64,000 bases of DNA from Runella zeae DSM 19591. Lineage in GTDB: Bacteria > Bacteroidota > Bacteroidia > Cytophagales > Spirosomataceae. The stretch is from contig NZ_AUIF01000003.1 in assembly GCF_000423565.1 (NCBI RefSeq), positions 62,001-126,000 on the forward strand. The letters run 5' to 3'. Positions 19,766-28,326 of the stretch are shown one piece after another (the stretch's first letter is position 1; each line of letters begins with the position of its first letter). A model generated the notes under the pieces. That model was not told the origin of the DNA. It searched no databases and saw nothing but the letters and a program-made list of their open reading frames with translations. A program made the translations under genes and the position numbers.

Positions 19766-21199
19766 ATGAAATCAACGTTGAGAGAAGATATTGCTGACCA
19801 ACTCAAATCGTCTAATCTAAATTTTCAGACGTTGGATTTGGAAGGTCTGGATTTGAGTGATATGGATTTGACGGGAGCCGACTTTCGTTTTTCAAATTTA
19901 TCATATGTCAATTTTAGTCGCTCTATTCTAAAGAATGCAAATCTTAGCTTTGCCAAAATAGACCATGCCAATTTTGAGGGCGCCGATGTAAAAGGAGTCA
20001 ACTTGCAAAATGCTTCCACAGAGGGGGTTAGCTGGTCGGTGGGGCAGCAAAAAGATACAAAAGTAGTAACCGATAAAGTCCAGAATCTAACCCAAAAACT
20101 CTCCTCTCTTACCCATTTGCTGTACCATACGGGATGGTTTGGTACGGTTATAAGCGTTTTTATTGGAGCGTTTATGTTTTATGGGGTGAGTGCGGTCATT
20201 TATTTTACCAATCAAATCTTGAACGCCTATGAGCCTACTCTTGGGCTTTTTTATCAATATATTGTTGCTAACAACATCGTAGGGGGGATTTTGACGGTAG
20301 TCGCGACCAATTGGATGTCGGGATTTTTGGAAAAAAATGTCAAGTCAATTACGACTCAACATTTACTATTGTCGTTTGTGATTGGGGTGGGTTATTTGTT
20401 TCTGACTACCTTTTCTTTTTTAAGCTTTGGGCAAGAAATCATTGCCGAAACCCTCAAAAAATACCCTTCTCAGTCGACTAGCAATGCTCCTTGGTATGTG
20501 TATGTGCTGTGTCCGATTTTTGTAGCTAATGTGTTTCACTATTTTCAGAAACAGGGCAAACAGCTTACTCGCAAGATTTCAGAACAAGAGCTTCAACTTT
20601 CTGAATTAGAAAAACTAAAAACTAGGGCTGAATTGGAAGCTCTTCAGGCTAGGATTAATCCTCATTTTCTTTATAATTCGCTCAATAGCATTGCAAGTTT
20701 GGTACATTTTGACCCCGATAGAGCAGAGCAAATGACACTTCTATTGTCAAAGCTTTTTAGGTATGTTACCAACAAAACATCTGACTATTTTGATACCTTG
20801 GCCAATGAGCTTGAAATGGCAGCTACTTATTTGGAAATAGAGCAGGTGCGCTTTGGAGATCGACTTTCGTTCAGAATATTGGTATCTGACGAGGTACTCA
20901 AACAAGCTCAAGTACCGCGTTTTTTGATTCAGCCCGTGGTCGAAAATGCTATCAAACATGGTATCGCAAAAATGCCAGAACGGGGTGCCATTGAAATCAA
21001 AGCAGCTAAAAAGGGACGATTGCTCCAAATCACTATTCACGATAATGGCACGCCTTTCCCCGAACCTGTAGGTGTAGGTTATGGTCTGCAAAGTATCCAA
21101 GAAAAACTCAGGTTATTGTACGGAGAAGAGGCGTCGGTATTGTTACAAAATACTCCCTCCAAAGAAGTGGTCATAACGCTCCCTTTGATGAACAAATAA
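19766..21199 (+). CDS. Histidine kinase (LytS-type) with N-terminal pentapeptide-repeat domain
   Basis: 477 residues from the ATG at 19766, which is preceded by a GAGGA ribosome site 7 bases upstream; a TTG at 19754 is a weaker choice. Residues 18-90 are pentapeptide repeats of the A(D/N)LxX type (LDLEGLDLSDMDL, ANLSFAKIDHANF, ADVKGVNLQNA), about 14 units, predicting a right-handed quadrilateral beta-helix in the cytoplasm. Four membrane helices follow (about 124-148, 162-184, 200-220, 242-258). A coiled coil leads into the kinase box INPHFLYNSLNS with His300, N-box VVENAIKHG and lid DNGTPF...GYGLQSIQEKL. No response regulator is adjacent, so it is an orphan; the LytTR regulator at 5473 is a possible partner. 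Co-transcription with SpoIIM suggests it senses a membrane or wall state. Confidence 0.92.
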   Translation: MKSTLREDIADQLKSSNLNFQTLDLEGLDLSDMDLTGADFRFSNLSYVNFSRSILKNANLSFAKIDHANFEGADVKGVNLQNASTEGVSWSVGQQKDTKVVTDKVQNLTQKLSSLTHLLYHTGWFGTVISVFIGAFMFYGVSAVIYFTNQILNAYEPTLGLFYQYIVANNIVGGILTVVATNWMSGFLEKNVKSITTQHLLLSFVIGVGYLFLTTFSFLSFGQEIIAETLKKYPSQSTSNAPWYVYVLCPIFVANVFHYFQKQGKQLTRKISEQELQLSELEKLKTRAELEALQARINPHFLYNSLNSIASLVHFDPDRAEQMTLLLSKLFRYVTNKTSDYFDTLANELEMAATYLEIEQVRFGDRLSFRILVSDEVLKQAQVPRFLIQPVVENAIKHGIAKMPERGAIEIKAAKKGRLLQITIHDNGTPFPEPVGVGYGLQSIQEKLRLLYGEEASVLLQNTPSKEVVITLPLMNK

Positions 21200-21317
21200 A
21201 AAACGAAGGAATTTTAGTGTATTTATTGTTGTTTTGTCGTTCTGTAACAAAAACTTAATTGTGTTGTAAGAAAAACTATAATGTGGTTTTTTGATACAAT
21301 ACCAAAGCGAGAATCAC

Positions 21318-22040
21318 ATGCTCCGTTTGGACTTTAAAGACCTTATTTTATTTGAAAACGAGGATTATATCGTAATCAATAAACCTGCTCATGTACCTTC
21401 TATCAATGAGCGTACCGCCGATAAGTCGGTGAGTATTTTGAGATTAGCCAAAGAATACAGCTATGATGCCCAAGTAGCGCACCGCCTTGATAAAGAAACC
21501 TCAGGGGCGCTTGCTATTGCCAAAAATCCAGAAGCTTATCGGCATTTATCGATGCAATTTGAACACCGTGAAGTCACTAAGCGCTACCATGCGGTAGTCA
21601 ACGGGGTTCATGATTTTGACAGTATCTCCGTTTTTTTGCCAATTGCACCAATGAAGGATGGCACGGCCGTTAAGATAGACCGCCAGAAAGGAAAACCCGC
21701 CGAAACCGTTTTTTTTACGTTAAAAGCTTTTCGAAAACATACGCTTGTGGAGTGTATTCCAATCACAGGGCGTATGCACCAAATTCGGATTCATTTGCAG
21801 TGTTTGAAAGCCCCGATTGTATGCGATCCGACTTACGGGGGGGCCAATGTATATCTTTCAGAATTGAAGCGAAATTTTAATCTCAAGAAAGACACCGAAG
21901 AATTACCTATTATGCAGAGGGTGGCATTACATGCCTATTCTCTTTCTTTTCAGCTAATGAATGGTGAGGCTATCAAAGTAGAAGCACCCTATCCAAAAGA
22001 TTTTGGGGTGTTGGTGAAATTGCTGGAGAAAAACGCATAA
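21318..22040 (+). CDS. RluA-family RNA pseudouridine synthase
   Basis: Pseudouridine synthase of 240 residues from the ATG at 21318; an upstream TTG at 21291 is unlikely. The catalytic Asp lies in VAHRLDKETSG, and the RTG-like motif appears as ITGRMHQIRIHL, with the C-terminal VALHAYSLSF also typical. It has no S4 domain, so it belongs to the short RluA/TruC-like branch; the exact rRNA or tRNA target cannot be inferred. Preceded by 118 non-coding bases and followed by a strong terminator shared with glyA. Confidence 0.93.
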   Translation: MLRLDFKDLILFENEDYIVINKPAHVPSINERTADKSVSILRLAKEYSYDAQVAHRLDKETSGALAIAKNPEAYRHLSMQFEHREVTKRYHAVVNGVHDFDSISVFLPIAPMKDGTAVKIDRQKGKPAETVFFTLKAFRKHTLVECIPITGRMHQIRIHLQCLKAPIVCDPTYGGANVYLSELKRNFNLKKDTEELPIMQRVALHAYSLSFQLMNGEAIKVEAPYPKDFGVLVKLLEKNA

Positions 22041-22078
22041 AAAAATGAGGTAGTAAATAACTTACTACCTCATTTTTT
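22041..22078. terminator. Bidirectional Rho-independent terminator
   Basis: AAAAATGAGGTAGTAA pairs with TTACTACCTCATTTTT around a five-base loop, with As before and Ts after. It separates the convergent pseudouridine synthase gene and glyA. Confidence 0.9.
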
Positions 22079-22089
22079 AAATATTTGCT

Positions 22090-23376
22090 TTACAGATAGA
22101 GTGGCACTTTTGCCATCCAATCATTTACTTCTTGCTTCACTGCCGCGATTTTTTGGTCGTTGTCGGCATTCATCAATACAGTATCAATCAAATCTACGAT
22201 GCGTTCCATATCGGTTTCTTTGAGACCGCGCGTAGTCATGGCAGGAGTTCCGACCCGCATCCCAGAAGTTACCATAGGTGATTTGGCATCAAACGGAACC
22301 ATGTTTTTGTTGACAGTAATATCTGCTTTGATTAACGTATTCTCTGCCAATTTTCCCGTCAAGTTTTTGGAGCTTAAGTCGATAAGCATGAGGTGATTGT
22401 CGGTGCCACCAGAGATTATTTTATAACCTTTTTCTACAAAAGCCGTCGCCATAGCTTGGGCATTTTTACGTACCTGTATAGCATAGTCAGTATAGTCGTC
22501 GCTTAGAGCTTCTCCAAATGCTACTGCTTTGGCCGCGATAACGTGCTCCAATGGGCCGCCCTGTGTACCCGGAAAGACACCCGAATCAAGTAAGGAAGAC
22601 ATCGTACGAATCTCGCCTTTAGGAGTTTTGATTCCAAAAGGATTTTCGAAGTCTTTACGAAGCATAATAACTCCCCCACGAGGTCCACGGAGGGTTTTGT
22701 GCGTGGTGGTAGTGATGATATGGCAATGTTCGAGTGGGTCGTTGAGCAAGCCTTTGGCGATGAGCCCAGCGGGGTGAGAAATATCCGCCAAAAGTATAGC
22801 ACCGATTTGGTCAGCAATGGCTCTAAGACGTGCATAGTCCCAATCGCGGCTATAGGCCGAAGCACCACAAATAATCATCTTAGGGCGCTCTTTAAGTGCT
22901 GTCGCTTCTACTTTATTCCAGTCGATAAGCCCTGTTTCTTGCTCTACTCCATAAAAAAACGGCTGGAAATATTTCCCCGAAATGTTGACAGGAGAGCCGT
23001 GAGTTAAGTGACCCCCATGAGCTAAGTTGAAACCGAGGATTTTGTCGCCCGGCTGCAAACAGGCTAAAAATACAGCTGTGTTGGCTTGTGCGCCAGAGTG
23101 AGGTTGAACGTTGGCCCAGCTAGCACCAAAAAGCTCCTTAAGACGGTCGATAGCGATTTGCTCTATTTGATCCACAACTTCGCAGCCGCCATAGTAACGT
23201 TTGCCGGGTAGGCCTTCGGCATATTTATTTGTCAACACACTGCCTTGGGCTTCCATTACTTGTTTAGAAGTAAAGTTTTCGGAAGCAATAAGTTCGATAC
23301 CTGACTCTTGGCGGTGGTGTTCTTGAGCGATCAAATCAAAAATTTGGGTGTCGCGTCCTGTTGTCGTAGCAACCAT
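22090..23376 (-). CDS. glyA: Serine hydroxymethyltransferase
   Basis: Cytosolic PLP enzyme, 428 residues, interconverting serine and glycine with transfer of a one-carbon unit to tetrahydrofolate. The N-terminal [29 protein letters not shown]-like [10 protein letters not shown] and the PLP-lysine motif [14 protein letters not shown] are all present, and the length is normal for the family. The gene is downstream of rnhB on the same strand with a 96-base gap that contains a -7-like element and a short repeat, so glyA probably has its own promoter. Confidence 0.98.
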   Translation of the reverse strand: MVATTTGRDTQIFDLIAQEHHRQESGIELIASENFTSKQVMEAQGSVLTNKYAEGLPGKRYYGGCEVVDQIEQIAIDRLKELFGASWANVQPHSGAQANTAVFLACLQPGDKILGFNLAHGGHLTHGSPVNISGKYFQPFFYGVEQETGLIDWNKVEATALKERPKMIICGASAYSRDWDYARLRAIADQIGAILLADISHPAGLIAKGLLNDPLEHCHIITTTTHKTLRGPRGGVIMLRKDFENPFGIKTPKGEIRTMSSLLDSGVFPGTQGGPLEHVIAAKAVAFGEALSDDYTDYAIQVRKNAQAMATAFVEKGYKIISGGTDNHLMLIDLSSKNLTGKLAENTLIKADITVNKNMVPFDAKSPMVTSGMRVGTPAMTTRGLKETDMERIVDLIDTVLMNADNDQKIAAVKQEVNDWMAKVPLYL

Positions 23377-23381
23377 TGGAT

Positions 23382-23413
23382 TTACAATTTGGATTTACGA
23401 ATTACAATTTGGA
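23382..23413. repeat. Short direct repeat upstream of glyA
   Basis: TTACAATTTGGA occurs twice (23382-23393 and 23402-23413) with TTTACGAA between. It resembles the 'attacgaatt' intergenic repeat stretches seen in Cytophagales genomes, but two units are too few to be sure. Confidence 0.5.
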
Positions 23414-23425
23414 GAAAAATTTAAG

Positions 23426-23433
23426 CAAAGGTA
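23426..23433 (-). promoter_or_regulatory. Possible -7 element for glyA
   Basis: Reverse-strand TACCTTTG matches TAnnTTTG, about 50 bases before the glyA start. A TTTTGACA box lies upstream but only 12 bases away, shorter than the usual spacing. Confidence 0.4.
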
Positions 23434-23472
23434 CAAAGACCGTGTCAAAATAGAAGCCTAATCCTTTGAAAT

Positions 23473-24048
23473 TCAAATCAACTTAAAGGATAAACGATGA
23501 TGACAACAGCTGCCATGCTCCTGAATAGCTCTCCGATGGGCTGGTGTGGGATAGCCCACATTTTGAGCCCATTGATAGTGAGGATATTCCAACGAAAGTT
23601 GCTCCATGAGATCGTCGCGGTGGGTTTTGGCCAAAATCGACGCAGCGGCAATGCTCATAAACAAAGTATCACCCTTTACAATACAAGTATGAGGTATAAA
23701 GGGATAAGGGGTGAATCGATTGCCATCGACGAGCAAGTGCTCAGGACGATAAGTAAGCTGGTCGATAGCCCGGTGCATAGCTAAAAAGCTTGCTTTTAGG
23801 ATATTGATTTGATCAATTTCTTGGTTAGATACCTCGGCAATAGCCCAATCAAGGGCAGCATCAATGATTTCTTGGCGCAAAATATTTCGCTGAGCTTTCG
23901 AAAGCTGTTTAGAGTCATTGAGAAGTTCATGTTCAAAATCTTTTGGCAAAATTACGGCAGCTGCCACTACAGGACCAGCTAAGCACCCTCTTCCTACTTC
24001 GTCGAGTCCTGCCTCGATGAGTGTATCGTTATAAAAAGGTTTTAACAT
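23473..24048 (-). CDS. rnhB: Ribonuclease HII
   Basis: 191-residue type 2 RNase H that removes RNA from RNA-DNA hybrids and initiates removal of misinserted ribonucleotides. Active-site Asp and Glu are in [15 protein letters not shown] (about 14-28), with further acidic residues at HLLVDGNRF and the later AKTHRDDLM helix. The size is normal for the bacterial family. It is followed by glyA and preceded by a 220-base gap to the polysaccharide operon transcribed the other way; that gap holds the operon promoter at 24202. Confidence 0.96.
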   Translation of the reverse strand: MLKPFYNDTLIEAGLDEVGRGCLAGPVVAAAVILPKDFEHELLNDSKQLSKAQRNILRQEIIDAALDWAIAEVSNQEIDQINILKASFLAMHRAIDQLTYRPEHLLVDGNRFTPYPFIPHTCIVKGDTLFMSIAAASILAKTHRDDLMEQLSLEYPHYQWAQNVGYPTPAHRRAIQEHGSCCHHRLSFKLI

Positions 24049-24201
24049 AGTAAGTGCTAAAGCCCAACGGGTTAGTCTTTATTTGTTTAAAATCAGTGTA
24101 TTATGCCCAGATAGTTACTGAATGGCTTTTGTTTAATTAATAAAAAAAGTCCGTTTTAAGGGGAAATAAAGGCCCTTTAAAACCACCTATCTAGCGAGGT
24201 A

Positions 24202-24233
24202 TTTGGGTCAAGCAGGCAATTTACTTATTTTTG
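24202..24233 (+). promoter_or_regulatory. Promoter of the polysaccharide export operon
   Basis: TTTG (24202-24205), 20 bases, TATTTTTG (24226-24233): a full match to the Bacteroidota -33/-7 consensus. The first gene starts 35 bases downstream. Confidence 0.75.
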
Positions 24234-24268
24234 CTTCGAGGTAACACAGCCTCTCTCATTAATTTGGT

Positions 24269-25048
24269 ATGCGACTTGTTTTCCTATTTTTGCTGGTGTG
24301 TTGTTATGGAGTAGCTCAAGAAAGCCCAGCCCCTGTTACTAAAGTTGAAAAAGTGCTGATAGAAAATCAGCCGATATCGACACTAGATACTGCTCAGTAC
24401 CGAATCAGGGTAGGAGATAAGCTGCGTATTCGCAACCTAAATGCGCTTGAGATTATTTATCCCCAAAGTGCCGGAATCTCCGTGTCGGGCTCTCCTATCA
24501 CAACCTCTGGCTCCATAAATCCCTATCAAACTACCGTTGACAGGTTAGGGCAAATTGTACTTCCCCACATAGGAAGAATCAAAATCGTAGGTCTTACCAA
24601 AGCAGAAGCTATCAGTGAAGTAGAACGACGCTACCAAGACCTTATCAACAACCCTATTTTTGATATCGAAATCTTAAATCTATATGTGAGGGTATTAGGA
24701 GCGGTATTTAAGCAGGGAGTCATACCTATCGAAGAAGAAAAAATGACGTTGGGACAAGTGATTACGCTGGCGGGCGGGATCGATTTTTCGATTGCCGACC
24801 GGACTATAAAATTGATACGCACTACCCAAGGAACCCAAACCGAAATAGAATACGACATCCGAAATATCACTGATCCTTTGGTGGCTAATATACGCATTTA
24901 TGAAGGTGATTATGTTTTTATACCGCCTTCCAAAGGGAGTCTTCGGAATGTGAAAAATCAGCGGTTATCAAGTATCTTACAGCCCATTGTTATCACGCTC
25001 AATACAGTTGCAGTGCTATTGGGGATTTATCTAACACTGCGCAATTAA
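24269..25048 (+). CDS. Polysaccharide export outer-membrane protein (Wza-like)
   Basis: 259-residue outer-membrane polysaccharide exporter. It has a signal peptide (MRLVFLFLLVCCYGVAQ), a Poly_export (PES) domain beginning YRIRVGDKLRIRN (about 44-130, with TVDRLGQIVLPHIGRIKI) and a SLBB domain (about 132-215, with VLGAVFKQGVIP and LGQVITLAGGI). A C-terminal hydrophobic helix (VITLNTVAVLLGIYLTL) takes the place of the outer-membrane helix of Wza, but the protein is shorter than E. coli Wza and lacks a lipobox Cys. It opens an operon with the PHP phosphatase (11-base gap) and the Wzc-like kinase. Confidence 0.92.
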   Translation: MRLVFLFLLVCCYGVAQESPAPVTKVEKVLIENQPISTLDTAQYRIRVGDKLRIRNLNALEIIYPQSAGISVSGSPITTSGSINPYQTTVDRLGQIVLPHIGRIKIVGLTKAEAISEVERRYQDLINNPIFDIEILNLYVRVLGAVFKQGVIPIEEEKMTLGQVITLAGGIDFSIADRTIKLIRTTQGTQTEIEYDIRNITDPLVANIRIYEGDYVFIPPSKGSLRNVKNQRLSSILQPIVITLNTVAVLLGIYLTLRN

Positions 25049-25059
25049 CCAACAAAATC

Positions 25060-25797
25060 ATGTTTTCTTTTTTTAAGAGGACAAAAGCTTCTCCTAATTC
25101 GGCGTTTACACTTACTACGGTGCAGTGTGATTGGCATTGCCATGTGTTGTATGGGATTGATGATGGTGCCCAAAACGAAGCACAAACCTTAGAGATGCTG
25201 CAAGAGTATGTGTCGTTGGGAATCAAAAAAATAGTAGCTACACCTCACGTAAGGGCTGATTATTTTAAAAATACCTCAGATACTATCAAAAAAGCTCATG
25301 AGAAAGTTGAACGACTGATTTCACAAAACAATCTTCCTTTGGTATTGGAGGCTTCGGCTGAGTATTTTGCGGATGAAAATTTTTTGGGGCTCATCAAAAA
25401 AAATGAACTTTTGCCCATCGAATCACAATATATACTGTTTGAGTTGCCCATGCAGCAATTTCCGTGGGGTATCAAGCTTGTGGAAGAGATACAACAAAAA
25501 GGTTATACACCTGTGTTAGCGCATCCAGAGCGTTATCGCTATTGGCATACCAAACCCAATGAATGGAAGATTTGGAAAAATAAAGGGGTATGTTTTCAAC
25601 TCAATCTGTTGTCGCTTACAGGCTATTATGGCAAGGCCGAGCGTCGGATGGCTGAGCAACTTCTGGATGCCGATTATATTGATGTGGTAGGTACCGATGC
25701 ACACGGTGTAAGACACTTACAAAAATTGGCAGATTTGAACGGAAACCCTTATTTTGATAAATTACAACAATTGCCTTTACTAAACCATCTAGGCTAA
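25060..25797 (+). CDS. PHP-family tyrosine-protein phosphatase (CpsB/CapC/YwqE-like)
   Basis: 245-residue metal-dependent protein tyrosine phosphatase of the PHP superfamily. The metal ligands lie in DWHCHVLYGIDDGAQ (about 24-38), VATPHVR, VLAHPERY and the C-terminal GTDAHGVRH. It most likely dephosphorylates the tyrosine cluster of the BY-kinase encoded 18 bases downstream, resetting the export cycle. The short N-terminal extension (MFSFFKRTKASPNS) is basic and could touch the membrane. Confidence 0.93.
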   Translation: MFSFFKRTKASPNSAFTLTTVQCDWHCHVLYGIDDGAQNEAQTLEMLQEYVSLGIKKIVATPHVRADYFKNTSDTIKKAHEKVERLISQNNLPLVLEASAEYFADENFLGLIKKNELLPIESQYILFELPMQQFPWGIKLVEEIQQKGYTPVLAHPERYRYWHTKPNEWKIWKNKGVCFQLNLLSLTGYYGKAERRMAEQLLDADYIDVVGTDAHGVRHLQKLADLNGNPYFDKLQQLPLLNHLG

Positions 25798-25815
25798 ATT
25801 TTTTAGGGAAGCTAT

Positions 25816-28269
25816 ATGCAAAATGAGAATTGGAATAGGGTGTATGATAGGTATGCAGAGGCATCTGTCAATATAGATATCAAACGAATCGTACGGGTAT
25901 TGGCGAGTAGATGGTATTGGGTATTAGGGTCATTGGTGTTGGCGCTGGCGGGCTGCTTTGTTTTTTTGCAAATATCCAATTCACGCTATGTATCGTCTGT
26001 ACTTTTAAGCTATAGCGAAAAACAAACGGAGCTTGACGAACTCAATCAGCTTTTGGAAACTGACGCCGCTGCCAGTCAGAAGTATCTTACCGAAAGGTAC
26101 GTCATAATATCAGAAGAGGTCGTGAATGGAGCCGTCAAAAAACTCAATTACCCCTTTACATTTTATAGTGAATCTACTTTTCGCACAGAAGATATCTATC
26201 CCTATCAGCCTTTTACGGCTCAAATCGTCTCTTATGAAGCTTCCGAATACGGTTTTGGGGTTTTTCAGATTCAAAAAAATGGAATCATTACCTACAAAAC
26301 CGAAAAACCAGAAGATGAAGTAAATGAAGAGCTAAAATTTGATTTGTCAAAAGACACGCTCATTGCGGTCAAAGGGCTCAGTTTCAAAGTAAATTCGGTA
26401 GCAAGACTGACTCAAGATTACATTTTCAGCTACAACGACCCCAACCAGATCAGAAGAATGCTCAGTAGTCTTATTTATGTCAATGAAGCTGAGCGCAATA
26501 TGTCAATCCTGAATGTGTCGTTTTCGCATTCAAACCGTAGATTCACCCAAGATTTTCTACAAAAATTGATTGAGTCTTATCAAGAGTACAACCTCCAACA
26601 AAAAAAGCTGTCTTCTAATCTGACTATTAATTTTATTAGAGAGCAGACCCAGATATATGCCGATGCTCTGAGAAAAGCTTCGTCTGAACTGGAAGTGTAT
26701 AAACAGCGCCAATCCGTGCCTAATTTGCAGGCGTCTATGTCGGACGTAATGGGACAAATGACGCAGTTTGAGACTCAAAAAAATACCTTAGAAATACAAA
26801 AAGCATATATAGACCTTCTCGAACAAAGCCTTAATAATCGCTTTGAGCCAGTCAACATTGGAAGTATCGGACTTGACAACACTACCGATGGCGTGCTAGT
26901 GGGATTGGTTCAAAATCTGAATAAGCTTATTTTGGATCGTAAAAACTTTATCGTTGGCAAAAATCTCAGCGTAAACAATCCCGTTGTGAAAGCAGCAGAT
27001 GACGAAATTGAGCGTATTCGAGAGCAGATTTTAAGCAATATTAGGGTTCAGAAAGAAAAAAATGAAAGCACGCTCAGGATTATTAACCAAAACCTTACTC
27101 TTCTTAAAAAAAGAATAGATGCCCTTCCTTCGGTCGAAAGGGAGTTGGGGTATTTACAAAATGACCGAGATGTCAATGAAAAAATATATTTATTGTTGAT
27201 AAACAAAGAAATCGAAGCCTCTATCATAAAAGCGGGAATGCTTCCCTCATTTACAGTACTTACTCGTACCAATGCCTATAAAGTAGCTCCGAGGGCGGTT
27301 GTCATTTTGTCGTTTAGTGTATTGTTGGGATTGATTGTAGGGTTGGGTTCTATTTTCTTAGTGAGATACTTAAACAATAAGTTTGTTGATATTTCTGAAA
27401 TTGGTAAAAATGGAAAAACAACACTTCTGGGAGTGATTCAACGCTACCCTGATGAGATTCGAAACAATGAAAAAGACTTACATTATTTTTTAGATAATAG
27501 ATCACTGTTTTCGGAGTCAGTCAACGGGATACGAACAAATCTTAGTTTTCTGACCGAAATCAAAGAAAACAGAGGGCGACTGCTGATGGTTACTTCGGAA
27601 GTGGCAGGTGAGGGGAAATCCTTTGTTACCATTAACTTGGCCATTTCGCTTACAAAAGTGGATAAAAAGGTACTGATAGTGGTCTCAGATTTACGGCGCT
27701 CACGTCTACACCGATTTTTTAACAACAACAATAAAATTGGGTTGAGTAATTATCTGGCTGGCAAAATAGATGATTATCAGAAAGTAGTACAGCATTCGGC
27801 AATTGATAAGTTAGACTATATCCCAGCGGGGCCTGTACCTTTCAATCCCGCTGAACTCATACAGCAGAGCCGTTTTGATGCAATGCTTGATGAGTGTCTC
27901 CAACAATATGACTTTGTAATAGTAGATACAGCGCCTATTGGGCTAGTCTCCGACAATATCCCCCTTTTGCGCAAAAGCGATTTAGTGTTGTTTGTGATCA
28001 GATGGCTGTATTCTTCCAAAGAAGCGCCTCTTTTGGCCCAGCAGATGACCGATGAGCTAGAGCTAAAACAGGTCGGGATTATTATCAATGATTTTTATAA
28101 AGATAATCTATATGCTAGCGTTTCTACCCCTTCTTATGCTTCAAAAGGTTATGGATACAAGTATAGTTATGATTATTATGGAAAGTCTAACAATTATTAT
28201 TCTGATTCAGGAACTACGAAGCGTAGCCTGTGGCGTAAAATAAAAGGTTGGTTTAGACCTAAAAGCTAA
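25816..28269 (+). CDS. Polysaccharide co-polymerase / tyrosine autokinase (Wzc-like BY-kinase)
   Basis: 817-residue inner-membrane protein controlling polysaccharide chain length and export. It has a first membrane helix at about 33-53, a long periplasmic Wzz-like domain with coiled coils (about 60-490), a second membrane helix at about 494-517, and a cytosolic BY-kinase. The kinase shows Walker A EVAGEGKSF (about residue 595), Walker A' VVSDLRRSR and Walker B FVIVDTAPIG (about 699). The tail is a tyrosine cluster (YASKGYGYKYSYDYYG and NNYYSDSG), the autophosphorylation site. As in the Gram-negative type, adaptor and kinase are fused. The PHP phosphatase upstream is the natural antagonist. 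Confidence 0.95.
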   Translation: MQNENWNRVYDRYAEASVNIDIKRIVRVLASRWYWVLGSLVLALAGCFVFLQISNSRYVSSVLLSYSEKQTELDELNQLLETDAAASQKYLTERYVIISEEVVNGAVKKLNYPFTFYSESTFRTEDIYPYQPFTAQIVSYEASEYGFGVFQIQKNGIITYKTEKPEDEVNEELKFDLSKDTLIAVKGLSFKVNSVARLTQDYIFSYNDPNQIRRMLSSLIYVNEAERNMSILNVSFSHSNRRFTQDFLQKLIESYQEYNLQQKKLSSNLTINFIREQTQIYADALRKASSELEVYKQRQSVPNLQASMSDVMGQMTQFETQKNTLEIQKAYIDLLEQSLNNRFEPVNIGSIGLDNTTDGVLVGLVQNLNKLILDRKNFIVGKNLSVNNPVVKAADDEIERIREQILSNIRVQKEKNESTLRIINQNLTLLKKRIDALPSVERELGYLQNDRDVNEKIYLLLINKEIEASIIKAGMLPSFTVLTRTNAYKVAPRAVVILSFSVLLGLIVGLGSIFLVRYLNNKFVDISEIGKNGKTTLLGVIQRYPDEIRNNEKDLHYFLDNRSLFSESVNGIRTNLSFLTEIKENRGRLLMVTSEVAGEGKSFVTINLAISLTKVDKKVLIVVSDLRRSRLHRFFNNNNKIGLSNYLAGKIDDYQKVVQHSAIDKLDYIPAGPVPFNPAELIQQSRFDAMLDECLQQYDFVIVDTAPIGLVSDNIPLLRKSDLVLFVIRWLYSSKEAPLLAQQMTDELELKQVGIIINDFYKDNLYASVSTPSYASKGYGYKYSYDYYGKSNNYYSDSGTTKRSLWRKIKGWFRPKS

Positions 28270-28326
28270 ACAGAGAATGGTAAACTTTTTAAAATCGGCA
28301 AAGCCACTTAACTAATTTATATTGTT

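Noticed and set aside
23382-23413. CRISPR-like repeat
   Set aside because: Only two 12-base units separated by 8 bases, with no spacer structure and no cas genes.
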